From Protopterus annectens (Eukaryota; Chordata; Ceratodontiformes; Protopteridae), in NCBI RefSeq assembly GCF_019279795.1, contig NC_056743.1, positions 628,120,019 through 628,184,018 of the forward strand: a stretch of 64,000 nucleotides of DNA. Reading direction: 5' to 3'. Shown here one piece after another: positions 1 through 10,105 of this stretch. The stretch's first letter is position 1, and each line of letters opens with the position of its first letter. The notes under the pieces are model-generated. The model saw only the letters and a list, made by a program, of their open reading frames with translations, ran no database searches and had not been told where the DNA came from. The translations under genes and the position numbers were made by a program.

Positions 1-421
1 AAAGAAGGTATGTGAGAAGATTGTCAGGTACTGTGGCAGACAACTTTTTTTTAGGCTTACTCTAGGTAGTCCAGGCTTTAATTCCCTCAGCATCTGTTTG
101 CCTACTGTGTAATTCTAGCTGTGCCCTTTAACAGACAATGCTCTTGAGTCATCCCTGAAAAGGAACACTTGTGTTCAGTGGCCTGACCTGTTTAATAATA
201 TAAAATAAAAATAGTTGTGCTGCTAATCACAACATATGTGTTATGGTTAGTTCTTGGTGTCTATAATTACTGCTACTCAGCTGGAAATGCAGGCTGCGGA
301 AAGGCTCTATGATTTCAGATGTATGATGTTGGCTTAATGTAGAATATTTCCTGTGCAGCAATTTAAAAGGTCAGGCAGCTAATTTACATGTTCCTGAAAG
401 ACTGCAGAGGCATCCTGAAAA

Positions 422-424
<3 letters not shown>
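1..424. other. Unassigned A+T-rich sequence
   Basis: No ORF of note, no terminal repeats and no recognisable transposon protein. I see nothing assignable here. Confidence 0.5.
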
Positions 425-483
<59 letters not shown>

Positions 484-501
484 GAGAGAGAGAGAGAGAG
501 A
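425..501. repeat. (TA)n followed by (GA)n microsatellite
   Basis: About 56 bases of uninterrupted TA dinucleotide run into about 20 bases of GA dinucleotide. A compound simple repeat; the TA part can form hairpins. No coding content. Confidence 0.97.
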
Positions 502-775
502 TAGATTTGAAACTGGGGCTAAATTTTGGTGCAGGAGCCCCTTAGCATTTGCTAAAAAATTAGAGTGATCTACATGTCATATAGGTGTTGTTGTTGTTGA
601 ACTTCATATAGCTGGCACTATTCCAAAATGATCAGTGGGATCAAACAATGAATGATGTGCAAAAACAGTTTTATATTAAACAATGAATGGATAAATGGAT
701 GGAAATACCGATGTCAAAGCTACTAGTAGTCATTCATTCCACAACAGGTAGAGCACTTTTAAGGGTTGAGGACTG

Positions 776-910
776 GCAAAATGGCTAAGGAGTTTATCTC
801 ACAGACAGACACAAGGTACAGGGTTTGATTCTCACCTCAGTGGGAAGTTGGCTAGGCTTAAAATTGCCCACAAAGGCAGCTAGCCTAGTACTTAACCTAT
901 GAACCTATAT
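776..910 (+). mobile_element. tRNA-derived SINE with CR1-like 3' tail
   Basis: A tRNA-like head with an A-box-like TGGCTAAGGAG at 782-792 and a B-box-like GGTTTGATTCT at 822-832 is followed directly by about 60 bases resembling the 3' end of the CR1 LINEs in this window. The shared parts are GGCTAGGCTT, GCCTAGTA and AACCTATGAACCTAT; CR1 copy E ends the same way at 35,190-35,262. Pol III-transcribed SINEs whose tail matches a partner LINE are a known arrangement, so I infer mobilisation by CR1. The copy is diverged, and I could not define a target-site duplication. Alternatively the tail could be an independent CR1 fragment that landed beside a tRNA-like sequence. Confidence 0.6.
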
Positions 911-1176
911 AGTCAATGTGAAAGGTTTTTGCATTCCAGTCAGACTTAAATCTGTTTTCTACAGGAGAGGAAATGCCACTTCACGCATGAAAGTGAGTAA
1001 AAAACTGCATGGACATAAAAGGGATGAAGAGGCAAGTGCAGAGAATAATTTTGAAAGATCCTACTATCCTGGAAAAAGATGAAAAACATTTGAGAGTTTT
1101 GTTGAAGAAGGAGATGTGAATTTCACTGATGCAATTGTAACCTGCATCACCAAAAGACATGACCAGGAATTTAATC

Positions 1177-2259
<1,083 letters not shown>

Positions 2260-2944
2260 CTGGCAGAGCACCAGACACTAGAACTCTGAACTTCTTTCCT
2301 CAAGAAAGACACTTCAGCTTTGTTGCCTATCTGGAATATGGGGTTGTCCCTCGTGGGCTTAGAATCTTGAAAATGCCCTCATATGGCATCCTTTATCCAG
2401 ATGTTCTGAAAAGCTGGCAGGAGTTCAATCTTAAATTAGGAGCAAACTATATGCAAGTAATGAACACCTTTTTCAGAAAATAGAAGCAGACATACAGGTT
2501 GAGATAACCAGATTAGAAAAAGATATTACTGATTCACCTTTATTTCAAGAGAATGTAAATGTCTATGGATTAACGTTGGACAGGCTTGCTAAATACAAAG
2601 AGAAATTAATAAAGATTAAAAAGACAAAAATACAAAGAGACTTAAAAGATTTCAAAAATGGTAACATCTTTTCCTGGCCTTGGGAGTAGCATAACATAGA
2701 CTTTAAAACAGGGGGAGTAAAAACCATCATGCTCCCTTCTTCCCAGCCACTTGATAGTCTAGATACTTTTTCCACTGCAGATTCTGTACATTCATCAAGT
2801 GGACAGCAAATATGCAGTACTGAGTCTGCTTCTAAAAATAACACACAAGCTGCCTCTATAAATGATGGTACATCGATTCCCTGCACCTCTCGATCTAATG
2901 GCATTGCCCAGCAGGAGGTTTTTCAGAGACATCCGGCATTACTG

Positions 2945-3579
2945 ACATTATATGACATTACATTATTAGCCACTTCATCTCTAAAATCTGGAACTCCCTT
3001 CCAGCCCACATAATAAATAACAACTCTACCACCCAATTCAAAAAATGGCTCAAAACACACTTCCTGAATCACAGATTACGTACCTGTACTACCCCTGGAT
3101 AGTAACTTGTATGTCTCTGTTTTTCCAGCAACTAGAGTAACAGCTTATCTACTACTTTTGTAATGTCTGCATGGGGTAATAGCATCACTTAACACTGTAA
3201 AGAAACCTAAAGGACAGAGTATGTCTCTCATGTATAGAAATGAGTTATGGAAGTTATCTACTCTATCTTCCTGCTATACTTGCTGTTAAACACCTCTATA
3301 ACATGTATATATTTATGTAGCCTGTGAATGTTGGCAAATACACTCTTTGGTTAACTCACTATCTTATATGTACTATACTTCTATACGAAGTATAAAGATT
3401 GTGTACTCTGTATTTTGTTTATTGAACCTTTTGGTTAACATATCTTTCTCTTGTTAATGATTTTATGTCTCCGGAGCTTTTCTCCCTGGACTTCCACTGA
3501 AAATGGACATTTATCCAGTTGGACTCTCCAAGTTAACAAATGTAAAATAAAATAAAATAAATAAATAAAAATAAAATAA
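2945..3579 (+). mobile_element. L2-like LINE 3' fragment inserted in PLE-1
   Basis: The 5'-truncated fragment encodes a typical LINE C-terminus (KIWNSLPAHI, then FKKWLKTHFL) at about 2,975-3,075, then a 3' UTR and an A/T-rich tail of TAAAA/TAAA repeats at 3,541-3,579. It is flanked by ATTACTG at 2,938-2,944 and 3,580-3,586, a plausible 7-bp target-site duplication. The last 90 bases before the tail (GGAGCTTT..CTCC, CCAGTTGGACT, AACAAATGTAAAATAAA) match the reverse complement of 26,855-26,940, the 3' end of the L2-like LINE there. The two copies therefore belong to one LINE lineage with a conserved 3' end. Confidence 0.8.
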
Positions 3580-3759
3580 ATTACTGCAGTTGAAACTACC
3601 GGAAATTATAGAAATGAAAGGCAGGAGCAGGAACCAATCACAGGACCGCTCGAGAGGCAGACCGGAGCAGAGAGGCAACGAGCGGAAACACTGGAACAGC
3701 AAAGGCCCGCAAATCAGGAGCAAATCCAAATGACAGTAATGGACTCAATAGAAAATGGT

Positions 3760-5160
3760 CCTGTAGTGAACTTATCTAGCCTAAGTTTGTCTGTAGACGA
3801 TCTTTCAGTTTTAAGTAAAGTTCTTAAGTTTATTCCATCAAATGTGGATACCTTATAACAAATGCCATTACTGATTTGCAGATGTTTGTGAAAAATGTAA
3901 GTCTAAAACTCAATTTTAAAAGTTCATTACATCCAGGGAAGCAGGTATGTAAGAAATTAAGTACATTTGTACCAGAAAACTGTCCACTTATAACAGCTTT
4001 TAATGAATTATGTGAGCGTGAGTTGAGACAATGTTATGATATGAATGATAACAAGAGGTACTATAATTTAACTTTGCAAGAAAAATTAGCTTTAAGTCGT
4101 TTGGAGAAGAACAGTGATGTTATCATAAAACAAGCTAACAAGGGAGGGCAGTTGTTATTCTAGATAAGAATAAATATGACGCCTGTATGTCTGAATTTTT
4201 AAATGATAATGCAACTTTTATTAAAATTGACAGGCTAGATATATCTAGAATGATAAGCAATATAAATATGGTAATTTAGGATATGCTGCTCAGTGATGAC
4301 ATATATATTGATTTGTTTCATTTTTTTACTGTGTCCTGTCCAAAAATACCTCTAATATATGGTCTTCCGAAAATCCATAAGGATTTGAAAACTCCCCCAG
4401 TGAGACCTATAGTATCTGGGAAAGGGTGGATAACACAACCCATCTCATATTATTTATAGACTGCACTGAGAAAGTTATATAAAAGACACTGAGGATTTTC
4501 TAACACAGTTAAGTATATGGGTTGATAAGAGTACAGTGAGCAATTTTTTGTTCGTTACATTAGATATTAAATTGCTGTTTACGGTCATCCATACCGATAC
4601 TAGAATATAAGCAGTAAGATACTTTTTGGGACATAATACCCCGTTATCTAACAACAGAATATGTAATATATGTGATTTACTAGATTTGATGTTGAAAAAT
4701 AATGTATTTCTGTTTTATGATCAGAGCCACCACCAGAAAATAGGTGTTGCCATGGGTACACCGATGGTAAACACTTATGCAAACATCATTGTATAACAAT
4801 GGGAGGATATGTACATTTATAAAGGTGAATACAAGGATAGTATACTGTTTTACAAGCATTTTGTTGATGACGTGTTTTTGCTGTGGAATGGTAATATCGA
4901 AAACCTTAGGCTCTTCATTCAATATGTGAATTGCACCACTACTTATTTAAAATTTAGCATGGAGTATTCTGATAGTTGCATCACATATTTAGATGTTAAG
5001 TTAAAGAGACACAGGGACCAACTCAACACCATGGTACATACAAAGGATGTACAAGCAAATAGATATTTACATAGAGCAAGTATGCATGTCCCTCAAACAT
5101 TTAGAAGTGTAGTAAAAAAGCCAACTTTTGAGATTCAGCCGTCTGAATATATAAGATGAA
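3760..5160 (+). pseudogene. PLE-1 reverse transcriptase, broken
   Basis: Pieces of a Penelope-type RT lie in order across several frames. They include the leader VVNLSSLSLS, then SRLEKNSDVIIKQANKGG (about 4,095-4,150; PLE consensus LxxNxDIVIKPADKGG), then IYGLPKIHKD with PPVRPIVSG (about 4,360-4,420), and the catalytic box FVDDVFLLW (about 4,858-4,885). The open stretches are 3,876-4,163 and 4,809-5,159. The FVDD aspartates are intact, but the frame is interrupted repeatedly between these blocks, so no functional enzyme can be made. Confidence 0.85.
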
Positions 5161-5589
5161 ATATTTCTTGATCAGTCTATTACTGAATTTGAGAAACAGG
5201 GATATAGCACTTCTGTTACAACAAATACAGAGTGAAGTACAAATATGAAAGAAAATACTGCTAAACCATACTTTTATTCTAAGAATGATGGTAATATGGA
5301 TAGTCGTAGTAATGAAGGACCTGAGATTGTAAGATATACTACTATTTATAATAGGAAATCATATGCAGTTAAAAACTGAATAGAAAAGAACTGGAATATT
5401 TTAACATTAATGCCAGAGATAAAGAAAATTATTGGTAAAAAAAACATATTTTGCATCTAAAATTGTTCTAATTTAAAATCACGTTTATGCTATAAGGATG
5501 TTAAATACAATCATGGACCACGTAAATATACTAAAATTGGCACGTACCCATCTTATACCTGTGTATGCTGTACAGATAATGAGACTAAT

Positions 5590-5845
5590 AGTATATTTAT
5601 ACATCCCAAAACAGGAAGGGAATATACGTTTGATATATATGCTACATGTAATACACGCAACATCATATATTTAGCAAACTGTGTAGCCTGCACAACATTT
5701 TACATAGGAAAATGTAGCAGGAAACTGAAGGAAAGAATCACAGAACACAAGTCAGAAATTAAGAGGAATGTGGCCACAAATGCATTGGCTAAGGATATAG
5801 CAGAAAGGGATATAGAACACAAATTTCAGTTCAGAGTAATATAAA
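5590..5845 (+). pseudogene. PLE-1 GIY-YIG endonuclease domain, broken
   Basis: In one frame I read a cysteine-containing linker, then NIIYLANCVACTTFYIGK and SRKLKERITEHKSEI. This is the Penelope C-terminal GIY-YIG nuclease signature (I-Y-L-x2-C, Y-I-G-K, R-x-x-E-H). The nuclease nicks target DNA for integration in functional PLEs. It lies directly downstream of the RT pieces and upstream of the tail, as expected. The domain is readable for about 80 residues but is cut off from the broken RT. Confidence 0.85.
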
Positions 5846-6094
5846 TTATATATAAAATCTGAATAATGATCTAGAGCTTCATGAATATGAATGTATTACA
5901 CTGATAGATGCAGACCACAGACCAGGCTTGACTGTAGCTACTAGTATTAAACCTGTTCTCAAGAGGAAACAAATGAATGTGCTATAACCATTGAGCTGAC
6001 TATGCCTTTAATTCTTTAATTGAAGTTTACAAGTCAGTCATTCTGATAGGGCTGTGTTTTATTGAAGTGCTTTAAAAGTGCTGTGATTTTAATT

Positions 6095-6140
6095 GTTCTA
6101 CACACTTAAGAAGGGATTTTTTTCCTGAAAGCTTTGTGTT
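6095..6140 (+). ncRNA. Degenerate hammerhead-ribozyme-like motif of PLE-1
   Basis: Near the 3' end of PLE-1 the sequence shows CTTAAGA in place of the core CTGATGA, a stem II of AGGGA and TCCT around a T-rich loop, then GAAA and GCTT. The order and spacing copy the intact hammerhead at 55,447-55,490. Core positions are mutated, so I expect no cleavage. PLE termini are known to carry type-I hammerheads, which supports the reading. Confidence 0.45.
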
Positions 6141-6287
6141 TTTGTGAGAAATAAATTATGCTGCTGCTGCATTTTACTCAAAATGTCCGTATCCAAAGCC
6201 AAAATTATAGTAGAATAAAGGAGGCTCAAAATCAGGAACACATTTTAAATATTACTCTAATTCACTTAAAAAGTTAATAGAATAACA

Positions 6288-6575
6288 GTTTACTATCATT
6301 TCCACAAAGTGACATCCATCATAGATGGCAGCATCGAAAGGCAGTTTTCTAAGAGGCTAGACCTTGAACGGAATGTCAGTGAACCACAACATCGCAGATC
6401 GAATAGTACATGTACTCCAATGGCCACATTTCCAAAACCGTGAATGTCGAACCATTGCTATTAACATGGTTTGACAAGGGGGTGGAACAACGTTTTTATT
6501 TCAACATTCTGGTTCAGCGATGTCAGCATTTGATGGATGTCACTTCATGGAAATGATTGTAAACCAAATAACACA
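6288..6575. mobile_element. Candidate MITE with ~40-bp terminal inverted repeats
   Basis: The left arm (about 6,288-6,335) and the reverse complement of the right arm (about 6,515-6,570) share GTTTAC-ATCATTTCCA and AAGTGACATCCATCA, and both contain a CATCG block. The interior is about 180 bp and noncoding. Size and structure fit a nonautonomous DNA transposon. The superfamily is unassigned because I could not define target-site duplications. Confidence 0.55.
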
Positions 6576-6984
6576 TTTTGCATCAACATGCATTTTTGGA
6601 CAATAAGAAGTATGAAACTCTGATCTCTGGATTTACTGACTGTCTATAATCCTGAATGATTTATCAGCAAATCAAACTTTTTATGAGAGACACAGCAAAA
6701 TTATGAGGCAAAATCAGGGACGGTCTGTGAAATCAGGTGTGCTTTACTCTTCAATGAGGTAAATAAAAGTGACTTACCCCTGTTGCTGTTTGATGACTGA
6801 TAAAAACAGTCACTGATCTGGTGTGGAAGTGCCAGTGTTGCACTAGTTGCTGAAATAAGTGCAAAACTAGTATTGCTATGTCTTATGCTTGTTTATGTGC
6901 ATAAAAAAATCACTGATTTTTATTTGTGCACACAGACAGTAATGTCAGGACACACACATTGGTCGTCTGGGTATCAGTAAAAAT

Positions 6985-7059
6985 ATAGTTAACAAGTGAT
7001 TGTTATTTCAAAAGTAAGGCATATAGTTAACAAATGATTGCTATTTCAAAAGCAAGGCA
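6985..7059. repeat. Two tandem copies of a 37-38-bp unit
   Basis: ATATAGTTAACAA.TGATTG.TATTTCAAAAG.AAGGCAT occurs twice head to tail with three substitutions. Confidence 0.9.
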
Positions 7060-7254
7060 TAAAATATATCACAAAACATTCAGATACTTAGATCTTCTAG
7101 GATTCTGGTGGTCCCCACACCCCAGGCTATAAAAACAGATTTTGACTTGGACTTAGTAGTGGCTTCTTCCTTCAATCATACTCATTCTAAAACATGCCCT
7201 ACTCAGAGGTGTGTACACAAGGTTTTTCTAGGTTTTGTGGGTGGTTGGTGTTTG

Positions 7255-7560
7255 TGTGATCATTACTTCTTTAATTTTCATCACAGTCAAACTTTATAGA
7301 TGTATGCAGGAGGTCATTATAGTTTGTGTTTGGGCTGGGGACAGTATGGTCATTGCTTTTACTTTTCTCAGAGAACTCAGAGCTATACAAAGAAGGTTAC
7401 TATAGCTTGTGTAGGGGCAGTGCACTGTCTAGAAGCAACAAAGTGGAATACATTACTGTAATCATTATTTTTCACTTTCCTCGCAGTCACACTTCATGCA
7501 TGTATACATGCAGTTGCCTTTGGGGGCAGTGGTTAGGAGTGAGGAGGCATGCTATGTACA
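7255..7560. repeat. Degenerate ~90-110-bp tandem repeat
   Basis: Three loosely similar units start near 7,258, 7,347 and 7,459. Each has a TCATTAC/TCATTGC start, a T-rich stretch, a CACAGTCA-like block and a GGGGCAGT-type end. Divergence is high. I see no coding function. Confidence 0.35.
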
Positions 7561-8186
7561 TGTATGACTGCAGTCACTTGAAATACATGACTGTGGCCAT
7601 CTAAGCTTCTGCTTTTATCCAATCTAACACCAGAGGGATGTACAGGCACTGTCTTTTTTGGGGAGGGGGTTAGGGGGGGCAGTATTCCCTATAAGGATCT
7701 GTGTATCCTCTTAACAACTGGCTTGTTTATTGTAGCTACTATTTTGTCAGCTTTGAACATTAAGCCTTGGGCATGACTTATGTCAGGCTGAAACTTTTTT
7801 CTTACTCATGATTTTTGTTTAGGCCACTGTTGGAGCATCCCAGAGCATCTATAACTTTATGGCTTCTGCGGCCCTAACTTAATTGAGTTATTTTTTAAAT
7901 GTTCATTATTGTGGTGTCTTGATCAGGAAAGGTGTATTGAAAGGATACAAGGAAAACTAAAGTTGAACAGCAACATAAATGTCTTTCCTCAATCATAATT
8001 TCTGTTCAAGCCATCATTGGATGAAAAAGTTGTGTACAAAAAAGACTAAAATGTACTTCAGAACAAACAGAAAATTATGGCTTCTTAAAAAAGTGAAAGA
8101 AAACAGTAAAAGGATAAAGGAAGAAAACAGTAAGGTGCATGGTGTGGGTAGCATGAGTTGGGGAAACTGAGGAGAGCACTGGAGGG
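7561..8186. other. Unassigned sequence
   Basis: No recognisable ORF, repeat terminus or RNA feature. An ORF at 7,979-8,170 is short and lysine-rich without a known motif. Confidence 0.4.
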
Positions 8187-8213
8187 TGTGTGTGTGTGCA
8201 TGTATGTGTGCAC

Positions 8214-8265
<52 letters not shown>

Positions 8266-8271
8266 GTGTGT

Positions 8272-8332
<61 letters not shown>
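8187..8332. repeat. (TG)n microsatellite with a CG core
   Basis: About 145 bases of TG dinucleotide are interrupted by a pure alternating CG tract at 8,212-8,228. Alternating purine-pyrimidine runs of this type favour Z-DNA. ORFs of HTHT or VCVC residues here are artefacts. Confidence 0.97.
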
Positions 8333-9437
8333 GGGGAGATGAAACAGTACGCAGTGCCTAGGGTGCCATTTCACCTAAGCCCAGACCTGTGCATAGATCT
8401 GTTATAACCTATCATTGTTACAATGAAATGTCAATAACTGTGAATGTTCCTTTGTGAGATGGGCCAACATAGTGTATTCCACAAGCTTGTCATAATCTAC
8501 GAGTATTGAAGTTACAGGTCACTCTGTGCATATTACTCTTAAAAGTTTGCAGCATGAACTAAAAGGTTGCTTAGGAGGAGATGTGGCGGTGATGGGGATA
8601 CTTAGACTAGAAGTGCCCAGGGGGCCACCAAAATGCTAACACCAGCCCTGTTTGTACCTTGCTAATGCCCACCCTCAAATTTATGTTTATGTCTCAGCAA
8701 TGAGTCACTGTGTATGAAGTTTTTTTTTTTTTTCCTTTCTCTGTGGTTGTGTGACCATGGAGATAGTATATTTAAATAAGGGGATTGTGGAAGCAAAGCA
8801 TATTTCCCATAAAAAAGAATCAGTAGACTGACACATGTCCAAGTCCCTTAAAAATAGTCTGACAGTGAATAATGATGGATAAGTTGTCAATGTGAAAGCA
8901 GAAGTAATGCGTATTTAAAAAAATGCATAAGCCATAATATAAAAATACATATTCAAAAAATGCATATGCCATAGCATAACATCCTGTCAGTACTTCACAG
9001 AATGAACTAGTCTGACAGAATACATGGCAGGTAAGTTTTCACAGTGTCAAAAAAGCACTGCACATACAGAGATTATGCCCTAACCAAGTAAAGATACTGC
9101 TCCATACAACAAGGGCTGAATTCATGAATGTACTGAGATGTGTACATGGAGATGTACACATCTAGGTACCTTTATTTCATTCAGCAAGCACCCTTACACA
9201 GAACTGCATTGTTCCCTAACACAAACATGTGCAGCACAATGAAGGACTAGCCCCAAGACTGATCTGAATGCTAAAGAGGCATTCTGTGGGGTGGGGGAAC
9301 ATATGCTAATTAACCATGTGGTCTCTTCTTGGAACAACCTCCTAGAAGCTATCTACAAGTAAAAAAGTGCTTGGCCATGTAGATCAGCATGGCCATCCCC
9401 ACCATGTTGCAGTAGTGAACATTGCTAAGTGCAAACA
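8333..9437. other. Unassigned sequence
   Basis: Noncoding, no transposon protein. A short near-duplicate (AAAAATGCATA.GCCATA) occurs around 8,920-8,975. Confidence 0.4.
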
Positions 9438-9820
9438 AGATGGAGGAACCACTAGACACAATGGATAACTTTTAAAGGGCCATAATGGCACCAACAGCAA
9501 AATGGGGATTGGAGGTGGTGATACACTAGACACCAGGCTTACATCTGTAAAGTGGCATAAGAACACTGATGTTACTACTGGCATTGTGGCGGAAGGGGGG
9601 GTATACACTAGACCACCTGGGCTTACTTCACTTGCCATGATTATGCCAACATCACTATGGAGATGATTAAAGGTGGAGGAACCACTGGACACCAGGTCAT
9701 GCTTTAAGTGCTATTATGGCATTGATGTTACTACAGAGATCACAGGTTGGAGGAACCACTAAACACTAGGGAATGATTTCAGTGCCATGGTAGCATCAGT
9801 GTTACTAGGCTATGGCAACT
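9438..9820. repeat. Degenerate ~75-bp minisatellite, about five units
   Basis: Units begin near 9,440, 9,509, 9,588, 9,673 and 9,746. Each has TGGAGGAACCACT.GACACCAGG or a variant, then a TGGCAT..TGATGTTACTA block. The spacing (69-85 bp) and divergence indicate an old tandem array. An ORF called on the minus strand at 9,384-9,692 reads through it and is probably not a gene. Confidence 0.6.
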
Positions 9821-10105
9821 GCAACAGTGGTAATGATGAACATTAGCCTGACTTATGTGGTGCAATCTTTAAAACACAGTGTTGTCGCAAAGCGAACTGT
9901 TATTTGCATGAAATGGTGGCAGTGCCCATGGATGTTAAATACCCCCATGGCACCTATCAATGCAGAACAAGGTGCTTCCCCAGAATACTAGTCAATTTTT
10001 TTCTCCAGTCTTTATCAATCCTACACTGCATGTCTCCTGGAAAATCATCATACTCTCAGGGGAGACTACCCATTATATAAAATGAAATCAGTCATTCAGT
10101 AAGCT

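Larger units (their letters stand above)
2260..6165 (+). mobile_element. Penelope-like retroelement PLE-1
   Basis: The order of parts on the plus strand matches Penelope-like elements: an N-terminal region with VVPRGLRI (about 2,340-2,370), a linker, an RT leader with VVNLSSLSLS (about 3,765-3,795), RT core, a GIY-YIG endonuclease (about 5,590-5,840) and a 3' tail with a hammerhead-like motif. PLEs are single-ORF retroelements that prime at a DNA nick and usually lack an APE endonuclease. The reading frame is broken many times, so the copy is dead. A LINE fragment (2,945-3,579) interrupts it; removing the 7-bp duplication restores local continuity of the PLE sequence. The 5' limit is uncertain: I set it at the first recognisable peptide. 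Confidence 0.85.

Noticed and set aside
8075-8407. ORFs with histidine-threonine or valine-cysteine repeats
   Set aside because: Artefacts of the (TG)n run.
9384-9692. Minus ORF rich in serine, proline and valine
   Set aside because: Reads across a degenerate minisatellite; no domain or coding signature.
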